From contig JAKZAN010000004.1 in NCBI GenBank assembly GCA_023053545.1, positions 11,755,235 through 11,819,234 of the forward strand: DNA of 64,000 nt, written 5' to 3'. This stretch comes from Lepidurus packardi (Eukaryota > Arthropoda > Branchiopoda > Notostraca > Triopsidae). Below, piece by piece: positions 10,606 to 21,739 of the stretch. The position numbers and the translations under genes are program-made. Positions within the stretch are counted from its first letter, which is position 1; every line of letters starts with the position of its first letter. The notes beneath the pieces were generated by a model, which saw only the letters and a program-made list of their open reading frames with translations, was not told the DNA's origin and did not search any database.

Positions 10606-12622
10606 TGCCGCTCCAGTAAGAGAAAACGAGAAGAAAAACAAAATTGAACACGTACGACACGCTTACAAGTTTACAAGTTTACAAGACCAGGCAATGCGAA
10701 CTGCAAGGAGCTTTGAAGACAACTGGCGGAGGGGTATAGAAAGTGTACTGCAGTATGGCCAAGTACCCGGAACGTAAACACACCTTGTCCTTGACTTGGA
10801 AGGAAGAAAGGAGGTTTTCAGTTGAGGGAGTACACTTTGATAGATTGGGAGGAAGTAGGAAAACCGTGTCAAATTGTCACGTTTTTTTTCCAATTGGCTC
10901 ATGCGGTCCACGTGACTAAGCATATTTTACACTCTGCCTGACAGTAGGTTCTCTCATCTATGCATTGCATTTTATTACGTAATATCTTATTCTTCTGTTT
11001 GGAAATGGAAGGGAAAACGCAAATCGGGGTACAAGTTAGTGCAAAAATATTCGACAAAAATGTGGAAAATCAGAAAAATTACCTTAATCAGAGCTCGCCA
11101 TCGTGTCCTGGAGATTGCGTACCATTTCACTAAATCAACGAGGTTAAAAAGAAATAAATAGCTTATTTGCGCTGTTTCACTGACAAACGTTACTTAAACC
11201 AGGTTCTAAATAAACAACGTAGAAAACAAAGCATAGTATCGGATAAAAGTACGGGAAAAAACAGGTGCACGGTGACGGAAGATTCTTACATGAACACAAG
11301 ATTTTAATCACGTTTAATTCACATTTTAATCACGTTTGCATAAGTATTTTGCTTTGTTATGGTTTATGCACTGGTAAATAAGGAGCATGGTGTACACCGG
11401 CGTTACCTAGTAGATAAGTTTGACACATTTTAAAAGCGTTAGACGCCATCTAGGAAGTCTTTCTGCAACGTTAGAGCACCATCTGTGAGGCCAGAGAATA
11501 ACTAAAGAAGAGCGCGCTTTTTTAACTCGCTGGGGATGAATTCTTCTGTTTTAGACTAATTCTGCGTTTCTGTTCGTTCCGGCGGAAGCGAAACAAGCAA
11601 GATTAACAGGAATCGACAGGTAATTAGCAAGGGATCCCCATGTTTCTACCCTAAGATCACCCAGTCCACCCTCATTTGGTTGCGAAATACTTTTTGACAA
11701 AAGTTCTCCTTTTATAGTTTATACTCCGCAAACTTTGCACACGTGTACCTAGCCTAGATGTAGTCTTGATCCTTCTCTGGTATACTATTTCTTATATCTA
11801 AATCCATTGTAGGCTTCCGCCTGTTGATGGACTTCTATACTTTTATAACGTTCTTTACCACGATCCCGGGTGTAAAAGGGTCCTTTTTCAATAACAGGAG
11901 GAGTCTGGAGAAGTGAGCTCTCGCAACAATATAAGTCTTGTTACTCTACAAATCTTGTTCTTGAATAACCTACACATTCGCCTTTTGAAAAGGTAGTGAA
12001 TTTTCGGTTTCGGAGCCATCTATGAGGCCGGATTATAACTAATTAAAGAGCGCGCTTTTCAAATTTTTAGGGACCAATTCTGTTTTGGGGCTGATTTTGT
12101 TTTTCTTTCCGTTTTGGCGGAAGTAAAGGCCAGTGAGATTAGCAGGAGATTGACAGGAGATTAGCCAGGACTGACAAAATGACTTTGACGTCGCCCATAC
12201 ATCAAGTTCACCCAGTTCACCCGTCTATTGGATGGCTCGTGAATTCCTGGGTTCGGAGGTAGCCCCGGTGCGAGAGTAAACATGTGTTTTGTACACCGAA
12301 GCAACCCCCTCCTCTGTTCACGGACTCCCATGTGGGCTCTTGTATACAATACACGCATGGGTGCCAACGCGCACCTCAGCCAATGCATAGCCGGGGCTTC
12401 TATTGTTGGAGCGCAAAACCCAATAACACAATGGACCCGCTTTTCCTCTATTCCTTTCGCCTACTTGCCCAGTGCCCTTTTTCGCCTTCAGAAAAAGGGG
12501 CCTTTAACACTGGGCGTCCCTCCGGGTTGCTCATCAGTTTGAGTTTGAGGCGCACATGAAACGCTGTCCACTTTCGATTATCCACGAAAAAGTGCTAACA
12601 AGACCAGCCATGGACCGCTTCC
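10606..12622. other. Spacer between the acidic gene and the lectin-CUB-sushi gene
   Basis: No confident gene. A possible 47-base minus-strand exon at about 11085-11131 has an open frame (KWYAISRTRWRALIK) between AG and GTAATT, but I cannot connect it. Two related repeat copies are listed separately. The part before 12.6 kb should hold the promoter of the plus-strand receptor gene. Confidence 0.45.
11450..12245 (+). repeat. Pair of diverged direct repeats (about 230 bases each)
   Basis: Copies at about 11465-11690 and 12005-12245 share, in order, CATCTGTGAGGCC or CATCTATGAGGCC, AAAGAGCGCGCTTTT, a TTCCGGCGGAAG or TTTTGGCGGAAG motif, GACAGG, and a CACCCAGTTCACC-like segment. By eye they look roughly 70-80 percent alike. 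They could be an old local duplication or two copies of a dispersed element. Confidence 0.6.
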
Positions 12623-15600
12623 ATGCGTCGTACCTCGGCTTTGCTACAGCGTAAAAAGTCTGCACACGATTCCCCCTTATTTGCAATGCAGTTTGGACTC
12701 GTCCTCCTTGTCGTTCTCAAATTCATGGTTGGCGCGTCAGGTATTTACTCCCCACGCACGCTTCTTTTTCATTGTTGCAGACTTGCAGTGCATGTAGGCT
12801 CCTGTACAGTGCACTCCAGTCAAACAAGCAGTCAAACAAGCAGTAAAGCCAGCAGTAAAGTGCAGTACGGAGTGAATCACGTGTTGCGTGAGGCATGCCC
12901 AACGTTTTTTCCTCTCAGCAGGGGGTATTTTCAAAGTGACTAGGACGTCTTTCTAGCGCAGCCTCCGTAGAGTAAGAGACGACCGCCTTGAATCTAACAT
13001 CTAACCATTCCGTCTTGTGATTTCTTCCTGTGCAGAAGCTCGGACGGGGCCGACGACTGTATGGATTTGCCTAGAACTGGATCAAAGCCTCATTTCGTGC
13101 CCGGCAGAGCAAGCCATACTTGTCCACGATATTGCAGTTTTCCTGGCCAGTAACGAGAGTGTCCCTTGCCACGCCAATCAGACATCGTCAAGTCATTGGG
13201 GCCGACCTCAAGCTAACTCTCGACCGTCGTTACTGCGCTTCATACAGAAAAGGTAACAAAAAATCTAAAAAAAAAAAGAAAATACGGCGAGTGATTTTCG
13301 GGCACGCTAACGTGTGGAACGCAATTGGATATACCTTCTTGACGTCCAAAGACGTGATGGTTCAAGCCTGGCAGCTGCTCGCGACCTGAAAAGCGAGCCA
13401 AAGAGGTGCACTTGGCTTTGTTTTCAGAGGGCGTGTCCCTCTTTCTTTCTCTCCTCTTTTACTCCTGGGCAGTTGTAACAGGACCCTCGCACGTGCAATG
13501 TGTGGCCTCTTCAAGGGGGGTCACGCTCTTAAAACCTAATGCAGATTCAAAGCAATTTCTCCCAAAGCCAGCACCAAACTGCTCATCCTCGCTTGATTTT
13601 CATTGTTGCTTTTGTACTGTACGTAGGTGTAACGGCCAAAGTCGATGCCAGGTTGCTGCAGCAATACTCGACAGTAGTGCTGTAGATCTTCGCAGCGGAT
13701 TTGGGTTGTTCCAGCTCACTTACGCTTGTTTACCAGGTAAAACATACTATAACATAAACAAACAATAACATAAACAAAAAACATACCACAATAAAATAAA
13801 CATAAACAAAACAAAGAAAGGCAGTCATTTTTTAAACAAACTATAACATAAACAAAAACATACCACAATAAAACATAAACAAACCACAATAAAACATAAA
13901 CAAAACAAAGAAAGGCAGTCATTTTTTAAACGAAACTATAACATAAGCAAAAAAACATACCACAATAAAATAAACATAAACAAAACAAAGAAAGGCAGTC
14001 ATTTTTTAAACGAAACTATAACATAAACAAAAACATACCACAATAAAACATAAACAAAACAAAGAAAGGCAGTCATTTTTTAAACGAAACTATAACATAA
14101 GCAAAAAAACATACCAAAATAAAATAAACATAAACAAAACAAAGAAAGGCAGTCATTTTTTAAACGAAACTATAACATAAACAAAAAAAACATACCACAA
14201 TAAAACATAAACAAAACAAAGAAAGCAAGGTAGTCATTTTGTCAATTTCTTGACTCGTTTTCTTGGCGGTTTTCCCAGCCAATACGGCAGCAATTGACGC
14301 TACCCACTCTTTTAGCCAATATATCGAGTGCAGCGTAATATTACCCACGCTCAAGGCAAAGACCACAGCACCAAGTCACGTGGTCTGGATCAATACCGGC
14401 TCTGTCAATAAAAATGAACGGGCGATTGCTCTAAAGGGTTCTGGAAGTTAGTATTAGGTTATGGGAGGGGATGGGGGAAGTGAGATTGGGGGGAGTTAGC
14501 GACTGAATTTCGGAGTCAGTGTATGAATATTACCCAACGCTATTTAGAAAGGGGGGAATAGAGAGTTACGGAGTTACGAAGAAAGGGGGCTCATCCAGAT
14601 ACGGACAAACACATGGCGTTTGCCAGTTGTCAACACAAAAGTGGCACAAAAGTAACACATACGTCGTCAAGTAGATCCCCCCAACGTCATTTGAGTTATC
14701 TGCCCCCAATTCCGTTTACGGCCGCAGCACGTGTTGGGAAAATCCAGAAATCCAGATGGTGGAGCTCTTGAGCTCTGTTGCATTGCGTTTCATCAATGAA
14801 TACATTAATCCGTCACGTAGCTTAGAGAAGGGATCATTTTTTTCGGAGGAACTTGCGTGCTAATACAATGGGTTAAATATGCAAAGCTTCCAATGTCAAA
14901 CTTCCACAGGAACCGAATTGAGACGCTTTCCGTGCGGCTCGACGATCCAACTCAATTCCGAGCCCCTCGTTCCCGAGCAGACGAATCAGACTCATCCCAA
15001 TCTCGGCAGTGGCTACTTGGCCTCGTACGGTTATCCTCGTTTTTATCGCGGAGATAACCAAACGTGTGTTTGGCAGCTCGTGGCACAGTCGGATCGCACC
15101 ATTCAGCTGACCATCTTGGACTTATCCTTGCGGAGTAAGAAAAGAAATTAAGTTCTTTGTGGAATTTTACGATTTAAAAAAAAATTTATTTTTTATTCCT
15201 TTTGTCCGTGACCTGGGATATCGTACCAAACAGTCCGCAGTGAAAAAGAGCAAAGGTGTCAGGACCTGATCCAAATTCGCGAAGGCCTTGCGCTACTGTG
15301 GGAGGGCTGTGGAGACGTGGACACGCCCCTTATTCTGCGATCCAAAGGTCCCACGCTCCAAGTGACACTTCGAGCCGAGTCCAAAAACTTGTACCCGAAA
15401 CGAGGGCTCTTGGCGCATTACACAGGTAGTGAGGATCAATATTCAATTCTGGAATCAGAATCTATCTTAAAAAAATGGTTCCTTGAATTAAATAAATCAA
15501 TTCTAAAATTGAATAAATCAATTCTAAAATTAAATAAGTAAATTTAAAATGAAATAAGTAAATTTAAAATGAAATAAATCAATTCTAAAATGAAATAAGT

Positions 15601-16820
15601 AAATTTAAAATGAAATAAGTAAATTTAAAATGAAATAAATAAATTCTAAAATGAAATAAATAAATTCTCAAATGAAATAAATAAATTTAAAATTAAATAA
15701 ATAAATTCTCAAATGAAATAAATAATCTTGAATGACATTTGTACTGTTTGAAGCTGTGGGTTGTCCTGTTCCAAGCACTCCCCATAAAGGATACTTGGTT
15801 TGGTCGAACGCTAGTCACGCCTACTTCCTTTGCTGTCTGGACCACGTGTTCCCTGACACCGGACTCCGGCATCGACAGTTGGCTTGTTTGAACGGACATC
15901 GCTGGGACGCTTCGGTGCCGCATTGTGTTGGTAAGAACGGTTTCCACCATTTTTTGGCTGGGATTTCTTGCATTTCTTGGAAATAGTGGAAAGAAGTGAA
16001 CTTGGTTTTCCTGGTTTGGTTTTAGATACCAGTGCGGAGTATAAGGAACTAGCAAGGGGATTGCTCAGTGCCAGGCATAACCAGCCTACTATGGCCATGC
16101 AGCAGGAAACGCCAGATCTGATGACGGATATCACCGGTTCTCAAAGAGACAAGCACTCGGATTATGATTGGACCTTTGGTAAGGGAAAGAAAAAATCAAT
16201 ACAAATTGGATCAAGGCTCATTTCAAACGCCATGTAGACTTGTATGTACCCGTGGGGCTCATGCTCGGGTTGCTGGTAGCCAACGTGGTCGTCGTCCTGA
16301 TTGTCCTTCATTATCGACGTCAACCGTAAGAAACTGTTTACTAATTCTTTTTTTTAGTCTAGAATAATAATAGTTGTTGATAGTAATGGTTATTATGAGT
16401 TTTTTTTCAAGTCATCTAGCTAATATCTATTATTAGATAATATTATTATTATTTATTATTATTATTATTTATTATCTATTATTATTATCTATTATTATTA
16501 GTATCGCTTTGATTGTTTTATATAAATCATACAATTATTGGAAATTTCGAAATTTTGCAAAAATTGTCGAAATTTGGAAAAGTTATGTTTGCCTTGTCTG
16601 GTTTGTTTTACTTACATTCTATTGTTATTAGCATGTAACCAGATTAATATAATAATAATATGAGTAAATATTATTATTATATATTTACTATAGATGTGAC
16701 AGTGGACTTGATGTGGAGGAACGGATGCCATTGCGTCCATTGGTGGAGAGTCAAAGTGGGAACGCCCCCGCGTCGGCAGAATCGTCGAGTAGCCCAAGAA
16801 ACGGAGGCACACCTGTTTAA
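12623..16820 (+). CDS. SUEL-lectin / CUB / sushi type I membrane protein, 524 residues
   Basis: Exons: 12623-12740, 13036-13252, 13627-13736, 14279-14446, 14910-15134, 15234-15425, 15754-15930, 16026-16178, 16238-16325, 16694-16820; all phases agree. The start gives a signal peptide (core FGLVLLVVLKFMVGAS). Residues about 42-147 are a galactose-binding SUEL domain (LISCP, ILVHDIAVF, RCNGQSRCQV, FGLFQLTYACL). After a short linker comes a CUB domain, about 205-343 (GSGYLASYGYPRFYRGDNQTCVWQL split here as GSGYLASYGYP and CVWQL; then RCQDLIQIREG, LLWEGCGD, LQVTLRAES). A sushi/CCP domain, about 345-401, follows (GCPVPSTPHKGY, CLNGHRWDASVPHCV). A hydrophobic span, about 457-478 (VGLMLGLLVANVVVVLIVL), precedes RR and a Ser-rich tail of about 45 residues. 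It should be a cell-surface receptor or adhesion protein binding sugars. I cannot name an orthologue with this exact order. Confidence 0.87.
13741..14240 (+). repeat. About 80-base minisatellite in intron 3 of the lectin-CUB-sushi gene
   Basis: Six copies of a unit containing ACAAAGAAAGGCAGTCATTT and CATACCACAATAAAA, strongly A-rich on the gene's strand. The last copy, next to the exon, is degenerate. Confidence 0.85.
15470..15728 (+). repeat. Short AT-rich minisatellite in intron 6 of the same gene
   Basis: Repeats of AAATGAAATAAATAAATT and close variants, about 16-23 bases per unit, fill most of the intron between the CUB and sushi exons. Confidence 0.8.
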
Positions 16821-17756
16821 ACTCACACTATATACTCTTAACCACGTCGTGTACTCATGAGGAATACGAAGATGCTTCCTATAGACTTGAATATCTGGCC
16901 TTATTTTCAGCCCCCTGTTTTCTACATGTTGGCTTATATTAACTCTCTCGACGGTGTGATTATATAACCCAATTTGGAAACGCAATGTTGACAGTAAAAG
17001 TGGCAGAAATTGCAAATGAGCAAAAGAATGGCAAATTTCAGTTACACGATAAGAAACATGAGATTAAAATAAAAGATTACAACTATATCCAACCACAAAA
17101 AGCGGCTATAATTAACTCAGGCGCTTGTACACCTTATTGATGCGAAACAGTCACAGATGGCGTTGATGTTTGTTATGGTTGTTGTTGTTTTCGAAAGTCT
17201 TGTGTAAGAAAGTTGGAAAGCACAAATTAGTCCTTCCGTGGCGTATTCGATGAGACACAAGAAGAAATTTAAACAGGAAATAGACAGCTAATTGCTGGGA
17301 TATTTCTACGCTTGTTTTGCTTCTAGAAAGTTCAACTTGTCATCGTAGTTAGCTGTAGCATCACAATTCAACTCGCCTAACTTTCCGAACAAGATATATG
17401 AAAAACCCCTTGTCATATTGGGAAACAATGTAAAAGAGCTCCTTATAGAAGCTTACTAAGACTCGCCAAATTCTTTTGAACGGTGTACTTCCTAAAAAGA
17501 AACGTAATTTGCATATATAGTCTACAGAATTCATGCAGCAAGAGTGCAAAAAAAAGTCATATTATACACAAACAAACAGAAAAAAATAAATAAATAATAT
17601 CCTCGAGGTCTCTGGGTAGGCTGAGCATTGCCAACGTAGTCAATCATTCCCCCATAAAACAAAAGAAGGCACTACTAAACACGTCTCAGCCATTCCATTG
17701 CGCATATACCTTCTTCACTTCAGCAGATCTTGTTTCCGCCCCTTTTTCCGACCCTT
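16821..17756. other. Convergent spacer between receptor gene and tetraspanin
   Basis: The plus-strand receptor and the minus-strand tetraspanin end on either side, so this holds both 3' UTRs. An AATAAA at about 17068 could be the receptor's poly-A signal. A single copy of the dispersed AGATGGCG repeat lies at 17110-17215. No ORF worth calling. Confidence 0.5.
17110..17215 (+). repeat. Single dispersed copy of the AGATGGCG repeat family
   Basis: GATGCGAAACAGTCACAGAT is followed by GGCGTTGATGTTTGTTATGG and GAAAGTCTTGTGTAAGAAAG. This joins features of both the 178-650 array and the 4389-5225 array, so it looks like a solo copy of their common ancestor. Confidence 0.65.
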
Positions 17757-20700
17757 TTAGGGCAATTCAGAAGGTAAATGATCAGTCGCGATCGCTGCTG
17801 CGTGGGCTTTCAATAGTCGCCGAGAGGCAGTGCGTGGTCGATGGGCGTGGCTTGCTTTCCTCAACAGAAATAACGCAACTCCCGCAGCCAGAAACTCTAA
17901 CGCTCCAACCGAAGCAAAGCCAGAAACCCAGCAGATCTTATTCTCGTCAAACCAATCCTTCAATTTATCCCCACAACCGGCCTGGAACACACACAGAACA
18001 AAAAAGAACCAAAAAACATAGGTTAAGACATCAAAGTACTGTAATCGACCCAACCAACGAAAAGAGTTTTACTTGTTTCAGACGCATAGGAGTGGCTTCC
18101 GTGGTTCGCGGTTCGGCCGCTTCATTCAGTTCCACCGCTACCGGTTCGTCGTAACAAGAGTCATCTATCGGCAGAGTGGAGTACGCAAATTCCTTCGGCC
18201 CAGCAAACCCACAGCATTGCAACTGTCATAATAGCAAAACTTGAGCACTCTAACAATACAATATGGGTAAGCCGTTCATCGTTAATTGAAGCAAGAATTA
18301 GAATCTTAATTAAACAAATCACTAATTGAAGCAAGAATTAGAATCGTAATTAATCAAATCACTAATTGAAGCAAGAATTAGAATCGTAATTGAAGAAATC
18401 ACTAATTGAAGCAAGAATTAGAATAGTAATTAAACAAATCACTAACTGAAGCAAGAATTAGAATCGTAATTGAAGAAATCACTAATTGAAGCAAGAATTA
18501 GAATAGTAATTAAACAAATCACTAATTGAAGCAAGAATTAGAATCTTAATTAAACAAATCACTAATTGAAGCAAGAATTAGAATCGTAATTGAACAAATC
18601 ACTAACTGAAGCAAGAATTAGAATCGTAATTAAACAAATCACTAACTGAAGCAAGAATTAGAATCGTAATTAATCAAATCACTAACTGAAGCAAGAATTA
18701 GAATCGTAGTTGAACAAATCACTAATTGAAGCAAGAATTAGAATCGTAATTGAACAAATCACTAATTGAAGCAAGAATTAGAATCGTATTTAAACAAATC
18801 ACTAATTGAAGCAAGAATTAGAATCGTAATTAAACAAATTACTAATTGAAGCAAGAATTAGAATAGTAATTTAAACAAATCACTAATTGAAGCAAGAATT
18901 AGAATCGTAATTAATCAAATCACTAATTGAAGCAAGAATTAGAATCGTAATTGAAGAAATCACTAATTGAAGCAAGAATTAGAATAGTAATTAAACAAAT
19001 CACTAATTGAAGCAAGAATTAGAATCTTAATTAAACAAATCACTAATTGAAGCAAGAATTAGAATCGTAATTGAACAAATCACTAACTGAAGCAAGAATT
19101 AGAATCGTAATTAAACAAATCACTAACTGAAGCAAGAATTAGAATCGTAATTAATCAAATCACTAACTGAAGCAAGAATTAGAATCGTAGTTGAACAAAT
19201 CACTAATTGAAGCAAGAATTAGAATCGTAATTGAACAAATCACTAATTGAAGCAAGAATTAGAATCGTATTTAAACAAATCACTAATTGAAGCAAGAATT
19301 AGAATCGTAATTAAACAAATTACTAATTGAAGCAAGAATTAGAATAGTAATTTAAACAAATCACTAATTGAAGCAAGAATTAGAATCGTAATTGAACAAA
19401 TAACTAATTGAAGCAAGAATTAGAATCGTAGTTAAACAAATAACTAATTGAAGCAAGAATTAGAATCGTAATTGAACAAATCACTAATTGAAGCAAGAAT
19501 TAGAATCGTAATTAAACAAATCACTAACTGAAGCAAGAATTAGAATCGTAGGAAACACTCCAATTATCAAACTAAAAGAAGATTAAGAATGCTCGCCCAA
19601 ATAACGAGAATAATAAGAAAAGGATGACCCAGCAACCCACTGAAACCGTGTCTAATCCAAAGGAAGGGAAAAGAAACAAAGGAACAAGACACTTACATGA
19701 GTTTGGACCAAGTTTCGTGTCCCTTGATTCACTTCGCCCCATCCCGATTCCAGAATGTCGTCCACCTGTTGAACCCAAAACGCGTATTTTTTTTTTGTAT
19801 TTCTATACATATTGTTTTAATGACTGTTGTCTTGTCATGGAAACATGAAGTTGACCAACTCACCTGGATTTGAATCACGTTCAGAGCAATTATCCCGCCG
19901 ATCTCCGACAGCATAGACAAGATCGCAGCCGCGACAAACTAAAAAAAAAAAAATAAAATAAAAAAATAAAATCAGAAAGTTGACAAAATAACCGTATCGT
20001 ATTCAGGATTCCCGAATGAAGCGATGCATAAATAAACAGATGAAAACTTTTGACTTCCACCCCCTTTTTTGGGGGGTGGAAGTAAAAAGTTTCTTATTTT
20101 CCGATGTCATTTTTTTTACGCTTTCCTGCACATACATCCTTTCCAATTCCGCTGTGGCGTGACGAGCTTGGTTAGTGACGAGGAACCGATCCTCGCCATA
20201 AAAAAAAAAAAAAAACTAAAACTTCCCCCTTCTCTGTCATTTGAATTCTTATTCTTTTTCAGTCCAATTTTAGAAAACTTGATTTTTTTTTTTACCAATC
20301 GAATGAGGCAAATGCTTTCGCTGGACGAACCCACCCATCCAACGAGTCCAGTAAAGAATAGGACGAATCCAATGGATATTACAACGTACGAGAAAATCTA
20401 TGAAATAAAAAAAAAATTTAGTTTCATCCAAAAAAGGAGAAAGTTGAAGACAATTTCACTCTTACCAGCGTTCCAGACATGAATTTATTGACGGTAATGG
20501 AAGTCGCCAGGATCCAGGCCATGTATCCGATGATTAAGCATCCTAGGATCTGTTAAGACGGAAAAAAGGAAACCCGAAGCAATAAATACATAAAATCCTG
20601 AAAGAATGACTAGCGAAAGCTTCTTCCAGTTCCTCCGGTTTCTCCGCCTGCGGAGAAAGGCGGAAGAAACACGCCAGATGATGCACAAGAGCAAATGTCC

Positions 20701-21739
20701 CATAATACAATACAATCAAACCACAGCCCCAAAGGAAGGGGGTTTTCTTACCTGAATGACCCACTTGTCCACACGTTCTCGCTCATTCACATAGAGAAAT
20801 GCAGGGAAACGCCATATATACGCACTGGAGTCATGTTAAGAGGTCTTATTAAGTATCTCGAAGCGATATTTTGGACATTCCGAGTTTCTTTTTGATCCCA
20901 CCCAAGTAATTAAAACAGTTTCTCCCGTCAAAACATTCCAATATAGAGTAGTAACTCGCCCTTCACTGCCCATGTCGCGTTATGAAAAAGGGTGTTGTTT
21001 GAAAGTTCTTCCGCTTCTCTTCCTCTCCACCCCTCTTAATTGCCATTTCCCCTCCCAACTCCTTCCTCCCCCTCAGTATTTGCAAATTAAGAGTAATACT
21101 AGTCTAAAAACATCAAAACATCACAAACTTTCTCGAATTCGCGGTTCACGCGCGATTCGCGTTTCGAACCTTGGGTCGTGACGACGCGAATGTGTCGCAT
21201 AAACATAGCTTTACGGATGGAAAACATCAACTTTGGATCAGCTTTCTCGAACGATTCGCATTTCAAACTTTGGGTCGTGACGATACGAACGTGTCGCATG
21301 AACCAAGCATTGCTTTACGGATGAAAAACATCCAACTTTCTCGAATTAGCCGTTCACGAGCTATTGGCATTTCAAGCGTTGGGACTTGGGGTCGTGACGA
21401 CACGGACGTGTCCTATAAATCGAGCAGGGCTTCACGGTGGTTACAGTTTAAGTTCCATGTTTCACATGACTAAACACAGCTCTCGGGTAATATAGTTACT
21501 TGATACGTCTATGATGTCACGATCTTATTGTCTGAGCTTTTTTTGAGTAGTTTCGTTAGTATTTGTCGCACGATTGAAAGGAAAATATCACTAGAAACGA
21601 GATTTTCAACTCAGTGTTCAGTCGGCTATTATCCTTCAACCCGAAATCTAAAAAATAACAAACTTACAAAAAGAACGACGGAAACAGCAGTCAATACATG
21701 CTTCATCCAGCCCAATTCTTGCTGTTTCTTGAATCCCAT
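17757..21739 (-). CDS. Tetraspanin, 258 residues
   Basis: Tetraspanins organise membrane microdomains through four membrane spans and a cysteine-rich large loop. Exons on the minus strand: 21739-21668, 20549-20466, 20397-20296, 19938-19864, 19765-19697, 18222-18073, 17981-17757; all phases close (777 bases). The start is MGFKKQQELGWMKHVLTAV. Span 1 runs from exon 1 into exon 2 (LFILGCLIIGYMAWILAT). Span 2 is VISIGFVLFFTGLVGWVG followed by the family's Glu and Cys (SSSESICLI). Span 3 is FVAAAILSMLSEIGGIIAL. The large loop has the diagnostic Cys-Cys-Gly (LQCCGFAGPKEFA), a further Cys (DDSCYDEP) and GCGDKLKDW. Span 4 is VGALEFLAAGVALFLL. The loop holds an unusual acidic stretch (VELNEAAEPRTTEATP) between its second and third cysteine groups. 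I cannot assign it to a named tetraspanin. Confidence 0.9.
18262..19552 (-). repeat. 41-42-base minisatellite, about 30 copies, in a tetraspanin intron
   Basis: ACTAATTGAAGCAAGAATTA followed by GAATCGTAATTAAACAAATC repeats with small changes through most of the intron between exons five and six. A block of about 12 units recurs in the same order of variants (for example 18.36-18.86 and 18.93-19.36 kb), so a large segment of the array was itself duplicated. Confidence 0.9.
21095..21440 (-). repeat. About 105-base repeat, three diverged copies, in tetraspanin intron 1
   Basis: Three units share GGTCGTGACGACGCGAATGT-like and TTTCTCGAATTCGCGGTTCA-like segments, starting near 21095, 21200 and 21305. 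The units are CpG-rich compared with the surrounding intron. Confidence 0.7.

Noticed and set aside
20110..20215. Candidate tetraspanin exon reading TAELERMYVQES before a GTAAAA
   Set aside because: The TM2 and TM3 exons join in phase without it and give the normal tetraspanin spacing.
20748..20795. Candidate exon reading ERVDKWVIQ before a GTAAG donor
   Set aside because: Exon 1 (21739-21668) joins directly in phase to the TM1 exon; this piece would separate the two halves of TM1.
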